From contig NZ_JBFNXK010000001.1 in the NCBI RefSeq assembly GCF_046054165.1, positions 372,001 to 436,000 on the forward strand: a stretch of 64,000 bases of DNA. The letters are read 5' to 3'. This stretch comes from Celerinatantimonas sp046054165. Lineage in GTDB: Bacteria > Pseudomonadota > Gammaproteobacteria > Enterobacterales > Celerinatantimonadaceae. This document shows positions 57,211 through 63,937 of this stretch, in pieces. A program made the position numbers and the translations under genes. Every line of letters starts with the position of its first letter. Within the stretch, counting starts at the first letter, position 1. The notes under the pieces were generated by a model. That model did no database searches. It had not been told where the DNA came from and was given only the letters and a program-made list of their open reading frames with translations.

Positions 57211-57273
57211 ATCGATAATCTAAACACACTCATTTCAGTACCTTAAATGCCGCTTTTTTGCCAAAAAAGGAGC
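57169..57273. repeat. 105-bp direct repeat, copy A
   Basis: Covers the start of paralogue 5, the intergenic spacer and the end of paralogue 4. It matches 57502-57606 at an exact 333-bp offset with about four differences. Confidence 0.9.
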
Positions 57274-57543
57274 TTGGCTACAGAGCGCAAACGAAAAAAT
57301 AAAGGCAATAATTAAACAGATGCCATCAGCGTGGGAGCTTCCTGAGACTAAATCAAAGGGGAAAATAAATCGGAGATCTTTCCAGATGGCAACGTTAAAA
57401 CAAATCCAATACGCCCAGTTCAGCCAGCCCAAAGCCTTCATAAGAAAATTCAAATTCAGGAAACACCATTTAATGAAACGGCACCAAAAGAACAGTACAA
57501 ATTCGAAAACAAATAAACCAACAGTTACCAAAATATCAGTCAT
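57235..57543 (-). CDS. Putative immunity protein, paralogue 4
   Basis: 102 residues, three membrane helices. N-terminus (MTDILVTVGLFVFE) matches paralogue 5, while the C-terminus (QAPFLAKKRHLRY) matches paralogue 3 and differs from the QGPIAVY ending of 1 and 5. It is therefore a mosaic of its neighbours. The central WAYWICFNVAIWKDLRFIFPF region follows the family pattern. Confidence 0.7.
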   Translation of the reverse strand: MTDILVTVGLFVFEFVLFFWCRFIKWCFLNLNFLMKALGWLNWAYWICFNVAIWKDLRFIFPFDLVSGSSHADGICLIIAFIFSFALCSQAPFLAKKRHLRY

Positions 57544-57606
57544 ATCGATAATCTAAACGCACTCATTTCAGTACCTTACATGCCGCTTTTTTGCCAAAAA
57601 AGGAGC
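57502..57606. repeat. 105-bp direct repeat, copy B
   Basis: Covers the start of paralogue 4, the spacer and the end of paralogue 3; partner of 57169-57273. Differences include GAG/AAA, A/G and A/C changes only. Confidence 0.9.
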
Positions 57607-57867
57607 CTGATTAGCAATCATAAAACACAAGACAAAGGCAATAATCATGCATATTCCATCAGCTTGCTTTGTGCCAGCCAAATGCGAATATGGAAATAAA
57701 AATAAATGATCTTGCCAAATAAAGAGATCAACATATATCCAATATAGCCAATTAACCCAACAGAATATTTTGAAAGGCTTTCCATATCTTAAATATTGAC
57801 TACGTAAGAAGTAGCACCATAAAAAGACGACTATTCCGACTATTGCAACTACTAAGGAAATCATCAT
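57568..57867 (-). CDS. Putative immunity protein, paralogue 3
   Basis: 99 residues, three membrane helices. Most divergent N-terminus (MMISLVVAIVGIVVFLWCYFLRSQYL) but the NWLYWIYVDLFIWQD, FPYSHLAGTKQADG and QAPFLAKKRH segments keep the family pattern. 24 bp after nothing but the spacer to paralogue 4, so co-transcribed. Confidence 0.68.
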   Translation of the reverse strand: MMISLVVAIVGIVVFLWCYFLRSQYLRYGKPFKIFCWVNWLYWIYVDLFIWQDHLFLFPYSHLAGTKQADGICMIIAFVLCFMIANQAPFLAKKRHVRY

Positions 57868-57894
57868 GTATAAGCAGACCTAAAACGTATTTAG

Positions 57895-58200
57895 CTAAAT
57901 ACCCCGCTGTTTTTTCCTCCAAAAAGGCCCCTGAAAAAACAAAATAAAAGTAAAGATAAACGAGATAACTAATCCCCCACCATCGACTTCCTTTCGTCCA
58001 ATAACAAAAGAATATGGGAAGACAAACTCCAAATCTTGCCATGCCGTAAGAAGAAAAAACATCCAATAAAGCCAGTTAATCCAACATAACATCTTACAAA
58101 CGACATTAAACTGTGAATAGCGTTGTTTCAAAAAACGGCATAGGAAGAACAGTGTAATCAAAAATATAAAGAGACCAGCATCAACAAAAAGGATCATCAT
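57895..58200 (-). CDS. Putative immunity protein, paralogue 2
   Basis: 101 residues, three membrane helices. LFFLCRFLKQRYSQFN, CWINWLYWMFFLLTAWQDLEFVFPYSF, and a modified VDG motif (GRKEVDG) followed by FFQGPFWRKK. The acidic residue in the usual QADG position is kept as Asp. Separated from paralogue 1 by 147 bp, the only long gap in the array. Confidence 0.68.
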   Translation of the reverse strand: MMILFVDAGLFIFLITLFFLCRFLKQRYSQFNVVCKMLCWINWLYWMFFLLTAWQDLEFVFPYSFVIGRKEVDGGGLVISFIFTFILFFQGPFWRKKQRGI

Positions 58201-58347
58201 TTTATTTTCTCTTTAGCGCTATCATTCTAAACCTAACATCACTTCTGTGTCTTTGTTAAAAGAACAGACACCTGATATTCCCCTACCCAGATAAAACAAT
58301 GTGAAACACACAGCATATAGAGAATGGAAAAGGCGGAAGTGGTGTCA

Positions 58348-58653
58348 CTAACGGCATTTTTTCATGTAGACAGCGATGGGGCCCTGAAAAAACAAAACGA
58401 ATGTAAAAATAAACGCAATAAGCATACAAACACCGTCAGCTTGAGACCTTCCTGTTATCACATCATATGGAAAGATGTAGCCTTGATGCTGCCAAATAAT
58501 CAAGTTAAAAAACAACCAATAAATCCAGTTAAACCAGCTCAATGATTTCAACAGAAAATTCAAATTCAGGAAACGCCGTTTGATGAAACGACACCAAAAG
58601 AACAGTATGATGTTCAAAATAAGTAAACCAAAAGCTACAAAAATATCACCCAT
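58348..58653 (-). CDS. Putative immunity protein, paralogue 1 (cognate)
   Basis: 101 residues, three membrane helices. FFWCRFIKRRFLNLNF, SWFNWIYWLFFNLIIWQ, FPYDVITGRSQADG and FFQGPIAVYMKKCR. Its ATG lies inside the last codons of the upstream large gene (8-bp overlap, ATGGGTGA), which argues for translational coupling and makes it the likely cognate partner of that protein. Confidence 0.75.
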   Translation of the reverse strand: MGDIFVAFGLLILNIILFFWCRFIKRRFLNLNFLLKSLSWFNWIYWLFFNLIIWQHQGYIFPYDVITGRSQADGVCMLIAFIFTFVLFFQGPIAVYMKKCR

Positions 58654-59560
58654 GCTTCTTATCTTCTGTTTGATTCGATGAAAACGGCTCTTTTACCCAA
58701 TCATATGCATTCTCAACGTATCCGGATACCGTATTTACATCGGCGGCGATCTCCGAAACGAAGGCCGAACTGCTCAGATCTTGCCATGCTCGGTGAGTCT
58801 TATCGAGTAATTTCTGAATTGTTAAACCATAAGACTCAACTAACTTATCTGGTTCTAAGTGTTTTATTTGCAACAAACCACGTGTTGAAATTCCCATATC
58901 GAGAACATCATAAATGCTGTCACCCAAAACCTTTCCGAATATCTCTTCATGCCACTTTTTAAAATAACCAGTATGCTTTTCCAAACCATCCGAAAAGAAC
59001 AGATAAGACTCTTCAAAATTATTTGTTACATGTCCAACAATGTATAATAAGCAGATAACAATAATTCCCACTAAAACAGCCGTCACAATACCCTCTATGG
59101 ACATTGTGGCCGCAGTACCTAATTGCATCCCTTCAACAAATAATTGTGCCGCGCCTAAAAATTCTAATAATAAACTTGGTCTTTTTATCCAACCAATAAT
59201 CTCTTTCCCCATATATAAGGAAGATATAGCAGTTCCCCCATTCGTCACACAATCAAAGATAAGTCTTAATTTTTGAGGATTTAATGCATTTGAGATCTGC
59301 TGAAAAAGTTCAATCGCTTTTGCTTTCGTCAAACGGCCATAGAAGACAAAATCAGTCATAATCTGATTAGTCATCGTTTCAACGAAATTAATAAAGCTCT
59401 GTTGCAGTGCCCCTGCGGGAACTTCTGTCCGAATCGTTATATGAGCTTGCATAATTGCAGCGTTCGCATGAGCCTGAACCTCAGCGACATCTTCAGGCGC
59501 GACTTCTGCCACAACACACATCCTTATTTTTTCGACCTTACATGGGTCCACACAAATCAC
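58646..59560 (-). CDS. Putative membrane-acting toxin/effector
   Basis: 304 residues if GTG 59560 is used; ATG at residue 14 or GTG at residue 17 (AAGGA 8 nt upstream) are alternative starts. No signal peptide. N-terminal half mostly helical and soluble, a strongly hydrophobic segment at about 156-178 (GIVTAVLVGIIVICLLYIVGHV region), then a charged helical C-terminal half. I recognise no catalytic motif. Size, single internal membrane segment and a downstream array of small membrane proteins resemble pore-forming bacteriocins or membrane-disrupting T6SS effectors (Tme-type) with their immunity genes. No secretion gene is in the window. Function is inference from architecture and context. Confidence 0.55.
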   Translation of the reverse strand: MICVDPCKVEKIRMCVVAEVAPEDVAEVQAHANAAIMQAHITIRTEVPAGALQQSFINFVETMTNQIMTDFVFYGRLTKAKAIELFQQISNALNPQKLRLIFDCVTNGGTAISSLYMGKEIIGWIKRPSLLLEFLGAAQLFVEGMQLGTAATMSIEGIVTAVLVGIIVICLLYIVGHVTNNFEESYLFFSDGLEKHTGYFKKWHEEIFGKVLGDSIYDVLDMGISTRGLLQIKHLEPDKLVESYGLTIQKLLDKTHRAWQDLSSSAFVSEIAADVNTVSGYVENAYDWVKEPFSSNQTEDKKHG

Positions 59561-59599
59561 CCATAAGGTTTAAGCATTAAGTATGAAATGGAGTGTACC

Positions 59600-59618
59600 G
59601 ATAAATGACTCATTTATC
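59600..59618. promoter_or_regulatory. Perfect palindrome between toxin and HTH genes
   Basis: GATAAATGACTCATTTATC: 9-bp exact arms around a central C, 40 bp upstream of the putative toxin and 168 bp upstream of the divergent HTH gene. Good operator candidate for that regulator. Confidence 0.6.
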
Positions 59619-59785
59619 CATAGAAGAAATGCGGGTGTCGTGAGTGCAAATTGAGGTCAAGTGCCCTGACCCACGATTTCATTGTAAAACTCAGGTCGAC
59701 AACGAAAAGGGGAAACGACTGAATATCAGTCTCGATAAACTGTATTCCTCGATAGACCGATCCACGACACACACCCAAGGAGACC

Positions 59786-60139
59786 ATGATACTCACCCCA
59801 TTCGGCCGGACCATTCGCAAAATTCGTGTTGATTTAGAAATGACCCTGATTGACCACGCCAAGCGAGCCAACCTCAGCCCTTATGTGCTGACCGACACTG
59901 AACGAGGACAACGCAAGATGGAAGATCACGTTATTCACAGTATGCTAGGCGCACTCCCTTGCTCGCCCGAGGACAACCGTCGCTTGCGTTTAATGGCCCT
60001 GGAAGAAACCGGCTACGTTCTGCTCAAAGTACCAACCGCCAACGACGCGGCCAAACAAACCGCCGCTGAACTCTCCCGTACCTTTGAGTATTTAACCGAT
60101 GAAAAATATGCGCAGTTGAATAGCGCATTAATGTCGTGA
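59786..60139 (+). CDS. Small XRE-like HTH regulator
   Basis: 117 residues with AAGGAG ribosome-binding site. N-terminal helix-turn-helix of Cro/C1 style (FGRTIRKIRVDLEMTLIDHAKRANLSPYVLTDTERG, about 6-41), then a helical C-terminal part. Likely a DNA-binding repressor of the element, divergent from the toxin gene. Base composition is clearly more GC-rich than the AT-rich island beside it, so it may belong to the int-bearing element instead. Confidence 0.7.
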   Translation: MILTPFGRTIRKIRVDLEMTLIDHAKRANLSPYVLTDTERGQRKMEDHVIHSMLGALPCSPEDNRRLRLMALEETGYVLLKVPTANDAAKQTAAELSRTFEYLTDEKYAQLNSALMS

Positions 60140-60152
60140 AGTAGATAAAACA

Positions 60153-60186
60153 AAGCCCAGATAATTTGACGCTCATCTGGGCTTTT
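60153..60186 (+). terminator. Rho-independent terminator of the HTH gene
   Basis: AAGCCCAGAT and ATCTGGGCTT form a 10-bp stem followed by TT; it begins 14 bp after the stop codon. Confidence 0.85.
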
Positions 60187-60245
60187 GGATGATAAATCCG
60201 TAGGGGGGTAATCCTCCCATTTTTAACCGTAGTTAAAAGTAGAGA

Positions 60246-61061
60246 TTAAGCAGCCATCAAAGGTGGCTTTCCACCATTGGCTTTGTGTGGCCGTTCATGA
60301 TTATAGAACCATAGTCATTTAGTGGCGTAGTCCTGAACTTCTTCAAGCGTATCAAATAAATGTTTACTGACCCAACTGTATCTCATCGTTCTGTTATGTC
60401 GTTCGATGTAGGCATTTTGCTGAGGCTTGCCAGGTTGAATATAATCAATTCGGATCCCATGCTTTTTCGCCCATTCTGTAAATTCGTGGCTGATGAACTC
60501 TGGCCCATTGTCACAATGGATCGCCTTTGGTGTTGTTCGCCATTCAAGGAGTTGATTGAGCGCCCGAATTCCCCGTACCGCGGGTAGCGAGAACCTGGCT
60601 TCTATCGTAAGACCTTCTCGTTTAAAATCATCAATGACATTAAATAACCGATAGCTTCGACCATCTGCTAACTGGTCATGCATAAAATCTATCGACCAAA
60701 CTTGGTTCGGTTTAGTTGGCTCTTTCAGCGGCTCTGGTGCGTTTCGTTTTAATCTTCCGCGGGGCTTTATCCGCAGATTTAACGCCAAATCGCAGTAAAT
60801 TCGATATACACGCTTGTGATTCCAACCAAAACCTTTGACGTTGCGGAGGTAATGAAAGCACTGCCCAAAGCCCCAATCGGTTTCTTTCTCGGTTAACTCA
60901 ACAAGTAAATCCGCGATCTGCGTATTTTTATCATCGTTAACCGGTTGATATCGGTAACAGGTTTCACTGATAAAAAATGCAGCGCAGGCCAAGCGAATAG
61001 TCACTTGGCGATTGGCAACCGCATGTTGCGCCATCGCTTTACGTTGCGACAGCTTTACCAC
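60246..61061 (-). pseudogene. IS3-family transposase orfB with premature stop
   Basis: DDE integrase-core transposase, rve domain: WSIDFMHD (first D), HCDNGPEF (second D) and PGKPQQNAYIERHN (E) are intact. A TGA at 60315-60317 replaces what is normally Trp after DYATK; reading through gives LWFYNHERPHKANGG and a normal stop at 60246. So 23-24 residues are lost by one nonsense change. Starts at the A6G slippery site shared with orfA. Confidence 0.88.
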
Positions 61062-61319
61062 TTTTTTGCCATCGCTTCCTGAATGATTTCGGCCTTTAAA
61101 CGCTCTTCGGCATACATTTTTTTAAGACGAGTATTTTCAGCTTCAAGCTCTCTTAGTCGGGCCATGAGTGATGCATCCATGCCTCCGAATTTAGCCCGCC
61201 ATTTGTAAAACGTCACAGAGCTCATGCCATGTTCGCGACACAGTTCTGGAACTGGCGCTGGCTTCAGCTTGTTTAAGGATCGACATGACTTGGCTATCGG
61301 TGAATTTTGATGTTTTCAT
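61055..61319 (-). pseudogene. IS3-family transposase orfA, frameshifted
   Basis: ATG 61319 begins MKTSKFTDSQVMSILKQAEA, typical OrfA HTH start, but after GCTGAAGCC the frame shifts and stops early. The following bases in the other frame give PVPELCREHGMSSVTFYKWRAKFGG and a leucine zipper down to the stop at 61055. The lengths fit a 2-bp deletion. The A AAA AAG slippery heptamer for OrfAB fusion is kept at 61061-61067. Confidence 0.85.
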
Positions 61320-61358
61320 AAAGAATCTCCTGTGCATATGGTACGAGAAAATTCTACC

Positions 61359-61705
61359 TTTGACGCCTGAATCCGCTTGAGTTCGGTATTGATCCAGTGC
61401 TGCAGATCATTGGGTGTAAAGTCGGTAAGCAATATCGAAGCCATCGGCGCTCGCAGCAGTTTGTTAAGCCGCACTAACTCCCACCGTTTTCCTTTTTTGG
61501 AAGGAGAGACTTCGTCTGCATATCGAATAAAAGCATCGGCCAGCGTTTTGCCATGAATAATGCTGGTTGGATTTTTCATCTGCTGTTCGATTTCGACGGC
61601 CCAGGTTAATGCTTCTATCTTCGAATCAAAGCTACGCGAGCGGGACTGACTTTTTACGCGAACCTGAGCACGCCATTTTTTACCCCGCTTAAATATCTGT
61701 GCCAT
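61359..61705 (-). pseudogene. Tyrosine integrase, N-terminal fragment cut by the IS
   Basis: About 115 residues from ATG 61705: MAQIFKRGKKWRAQVRVK (AP2-like arm-binding domain) and TLADAFIRYADEVSPSKKGKRWE...LTDFTPNDLQHWI (core-binding domain) as in phage/island integrases. The catalytic R-H-R-Y half is missing; the frame runs into the IS and stops at 61316. It lies beside the att core, as expected for int. Confidence 0.85.
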
Positions 61706-61725
61706 ATACGCCTCTGGCACCAAAC

Positions 61726-61758
61726 TGGTGTAAAAAGTGGTGTAAAACTGGTGTAAAA
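61726..61758 (+). repeat. Three TGGTGTAAAA direct repeats, int side
   Basis: Copies at 61726-61735, 61738-61747 and 61749-61758, spaced 11-12 bp (about one helical turn), just upstream of int. Candidate integrase arm-type binding sites. Confidence 0.75.
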
Positions 61759-61878
61759 ATATCGAGAATATGGCAAGAAATGCCAAGATTCGTCCAAATC
61801 AATATACCGCAGAAAGCGTGCAAATACTTGATATGAGAAGAAAATATAAGAAATGGTGTGATATACAAAGAAGTGAGG

Positions 61879-61901
61879 TGGTGCCCGGGGCCGGACTTGA
61901 A
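61879..61901 (-). other. att core: 23-bp copy of a tRNA 3' end
   Basis: On the minus strand it reads as T-loop TTCAAGT, T-stem CCGGC, acceptor CCCGGGC and ACCA, i.e. exactly the last 23 nt of a tRNA, most like a tRNA-Leu with a GCCCGGG acceptor. The sequence before the T-loop is not tRNA, so this is a displaced att core and not a gene. Confidence 0.8.
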
Positions 61902-61934
61902 TGAACCATACATTTCAACAACTTACCATCAAAG

Positions 61935-61955
61935 TGGTGTAAAACTGGTGTAAAC
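61935..61955 (+). repeat. Two TGGTGTAAA(A/C) direct repeats, far side of the core
   Basis: Copies at 61935-61944 (TGGTGTAAAA) and 61946-61955 (TGGTGTAAAC), same orientation and 11-bp spacing as the int-side group. Confidence 0.75.
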
Positions 61956-62111
61956 GCTGCTTGCGCTAAATAAAAGTTAGCGGGCGTTCCTAGTGCTTAG
62001 CGAGCGTAGAGACGCGTATGATACACGGCAACCAGAACATGCGTGATATAATTCTGAACAAGAGAATAATACGGATATTGATATATATATCATCTATAGG
62101 GTGAAAATTAT
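61956..62111. other. Spacer between att region and iteron region
   Basis: No ORF. Contains a rough GC hairpin (AACGC...GCGTT, about 61953-61990). Confidence 0.4.
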
Positions 62112-62444
62112 TAGATGGCCACCGGAAAAAGGTGATGTAGGTTAGGTCTTCTAAAATAGTTAAATAATTATATATAATTCATATAGTTATAGATTTATAA
62201 AAAGGTGAGAAATCGGTGCTAAAAAGGTGATGTCATCACCTCTTTGTAAGGTGATCCACTGCACTGAAGAGGTAATATTCTTTTACCGTAAAATCAATAA
62301 GTTATAATTTCATCACCTTATTCATTACCTCCACATCACCTTTTTCACCCCTCATATCACCTTTCTCCAGACCAGAGCTGACGCGGCCTCCAGCGATTTT
62401 TAACCGTATTCATCACCACATCACCTTTTTCCGGTGGGCATCTA
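62112..62444. repeat. Iteron-rich region bounded by 27-bp inverted repeats; candidate replication origin
   Basis: Outer arms 62112-62138 and 62418-62444 are reverse complements with one mismatch and contain CCGGAAAAAGGTGATGT. Inside are further AGGTGA-type copies (about 62203, 62226, 62249) and inverted TCACC copies (62234, 62311, 62333, 62356, 62411), around very AT-rich DNA at 62150-62200 and 62270-62310. Forward copies are in the left half, inverted ones mainly in the right. Resembles iteron origins of phage satellites or plasmids; a transposon-end or MITE-like reading is possible. Confidence 0.6.
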
Positions 62445-62509
62445 CTTTTATTTGCCTAAATCCGATTGATTTATCAATAATCCCCCTGTTTTAAACAACC
62501 TCTCCTCCC

Positions 62510-62700
62510 CGTATTCAAAAAAGGGGCTTGTGTGCAGGGATCCGCATCCTAATTCTGCAGTAAGAATCGCCCGCCAGCCCAGATAGCGCCTTGGCTGAGG
62601 CCGTATGCAGGGGTGCATCCAAATCAACACATTTAGAGCGCAGGCGTGGCGGGGAGTCAACTGCGCGCGGCGGGATCAAACAGAGGGTGTGGGAGGCATA
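62510..62700 (-). ncRNA. Possible P4/C4-type antisense immunity RNA region
   Basis: A GC-rich island in AT-rich DNA without a believable gene. CCCGCCA and TGGCGGG (about 62570-62576 and 62646-62652) can form a long-range stem. An imperfect direct repeat (TGCAGGGATCCGCATCC at 62533, TGCAGGGGTGCATCC at 62606) recalls the duplicated target sequences of P4-type immunity RNAs. Strand and boundaries are uncertain; resemblance is from memory only. Confidence 0.35.
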
Positions 62701-62703
62701 GCT

Positions 62704-62719
62704 CTGTACATTTATACAG
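62704..62719. promoter_or_regulatory. LexA (SOS) box
   Basis: CTGTACATTTATACAG fits the LexA consensus CTGT-N8-ACAG with a TA-rich centre. It lies 73 bp before the small ORF at 62792, upstream of TTGCCA and TAAAGT promoter-like hexamers. Confidence 0.8.
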
Positions 62720-62791
62720 TTATTACTTGCCAACTCACTAAGAAGTGATTAAGGTTAAATAAGATAAAGTGTACCTAATGGAGTGAATGTC

Positions 62792-62986
62792 ATGAGTAAA
62801 CACGATGAGCTAGACCATCTAGCAAAAGTGCTTCGTGATAATCGCGACAAATTCTTTATTAACAACGATGGTTTCATTACCTCCAGTTTTCGCAACCCCC
62901 ATGTCGAAGCAGAAATCATCCGTCAGCTAAATCAGATATACAATCACCGTCAAAATCATAAGAAAGAGCAATTGAACTCACATTAA
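62792..62986 (+). CDS. Small hypothetical protein under a LexA box
   Basis: 64 residues from ATG 62792 with GGAG 9 nt upstream. Charged and helical (KHDELDHLAKVLRDNRDKFF, HVEAEIIRQLNQIYNHRQ). No family recognised. SOS control is inferred from the upstream box and would suit an element-activation or regulatory gene. Confidence 0.6.
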   Translation: MSKHDELDHLAKVLRDNRDKFFINNDGFITSSFRNPHVEAEIIRQLNQIYNHRQNHKKEQLNSH

Positions 62987-63165
62987 AGATGTTTCAACAC
63001 AGTCCTTCTACACAAAACGTCTATACTCATTGTATGAATGCCTCACACAAATGCGTTATTGGAAGATTGAAAGTTAACCAATTGCAGGATAATATTATCT
63101 CAACACAAATAAATGACAGTTAACTCAGTTATTTATTGAATTGATTTTCAAACAAGAGGTGCTGC

Positions 63166-63351
63166 ATGCGTAAAATGACAATTACACGTAATGGGCGTGA
63201 GTACCGTTTAGTAAAAATAAATGGGAAAATCAAAGAGGTTGACGTCGAAGCGATCAATACGGCCTTGAGTTCAGCTATGGAGGTTCGACGGAAACAGCTT
63301 GAAGAACGGGAACGGGAATTTTTAGCCGATGGAATCACAACCAAAGTCTAG
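63166..63351 (+). CDS. Small hypothetical protein
   Basis: 61 residues, AGAGGTG ribosome-binding site. N-terminal beta-like MTITRNGREYRLVKINGKIKEVD, then an EVRRKQLEEREREF helix. No family recognised. Overlaps the next gene by 23 bp, so the two are probably translated together. Confidence 0.6.
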   Translation: MRKMTITRNGREYRLVKINGKIKEVDVEAINTALSSAMEVRRKQLEEREREFLADGITTKV

Positions 63352-63922
63352 CGGTCAATCAGAACAACCAGTTCAATACCAATACAACCACATTTTCGAA
63401 AAGTTAGTCATGGGTACCGAGCCGCTCTCTAATGAGCGGCTCGTTGGTATGATTGCCTATGCTGATTATAAAGACGAAAAATATCGTTGGAAGGCTTCTT
63501 ACAGAGAGGTCCATAATGTTAACGATGTTCCTGTAGCAAATGTTGCTGATTTTTTACTCGGATATAATGAGAAAAGACTACAAAAACTGAAAGATGATGC
63601 TGCGCTATTTTTAACCTCATTTGCAGCTGAATATGCAGAAGATCGAATTGAAGAGGAAAAAGAAAAAGCTAAAGATAGTGAAATTATAAAAAAAATTGGA
63701 AGACAGAAGGATGGATGGTGGGTATCAATCCTTAAAGGTGCACTTGGTTCGTTTGCATTTACTGTTTTTGTGTTTCTTTTTTCTCTCTTATTCTCATTAG
63801 CAAAACCAGGGTCCAATTACAGTAAACTGGTACAATTTATTGTGGGAAATAAAGATTTCATAGTTTTACCTGTCGATGACTGTCGAATAAACAATTCTAA
63901 AAACTGTAAGAAATATCAATAA
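63329..63922 (+). CDS. Hypothetical protein with C-terminal membrane segment
   Basis: 197 residues. Soluble N-terminal part with LVGMIAYADYKDEKYRWKASYRE and a charged coiled-coil (about 95-130, EDRIEEEKEKAKD), then a membrane helix (about 142-166, GALGSFAFTVFVFLFSLLFSL region) and a short Cys-containing tail. Unknown family. Cytosolic coiled coil plus one anchor is a layout seen in some phage-defence effectors, but nothing here proves that. Confidence 0.6.
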   Translation: MESQPKSSGQSEQPVQYQYNHIFEKLVMGTEPLSNERLVGMIAYADYKDEKYRWKASYREVHNVNDVPVANVADFLLGYNEKRLQKLKDDAALFLTSFAAEYAEDRIEEEKEKAKDSEIIKKIGRQKDGWWVSILKGALGSFAFTVFVFLFSLLFSLAKPGSNYSKLVQFIVGNKDFIVLPVDDCRINNSKNCKKYQ

Positions 63923-63937
63923 TAAGAGAACACCAAC

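Larger units (their letters stand above)
60207..61358 (-). mobile_element. Degenerate IS3-family insertion sequence
   Basis: About 1.15 kb containing overlapping orfA and orfB on the minus strand. Ends are approximate: both begin GGTA reading inward (GGTAATCC at 60207, and complement of TACC at 61358), with weak further similarity. Both transposase frames are broken, so it is probably immobile. The right end interrupts an integrase gene; the rest of that integrase is absent on the other side, so a deletion accompanied or followed insertion. Confidence 0.8.

Noticed and set aside
57800..58066. 88-codon minus-strand frame between immunity paralogues 2 and 3
   Set aside because: Out-of-frame shadow of paralogue 2; it does not keep the family pattern.
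58324..58545. Plus-strand frame over immunity paralogue 1
   Set aside because: Antisense shadow, charged repetitive translation.
61871..61955. Intact tRNA-Leu gene on the minus strand
   Set aside because: Only the last 23 nt match; no D-arm, anticodon arm or 5' acceptor strand precedes them.
61726..62444. CRISPR array, because of several short repeats
   Set aside because: Repeats are only 7-10 bp, partly inverted, with irregular spacing and no uniform spacers; no cas genes. They fit integrase arm sites and iterons better.
62448..62733. 70-72 codon minus-strand frames in the GC-rich block
   Set aside because: Two overlapping frames with Pro/Arg-rich, unprotein-like sequence and no ribosome-binding site; more likely structured RNA or control DNA.
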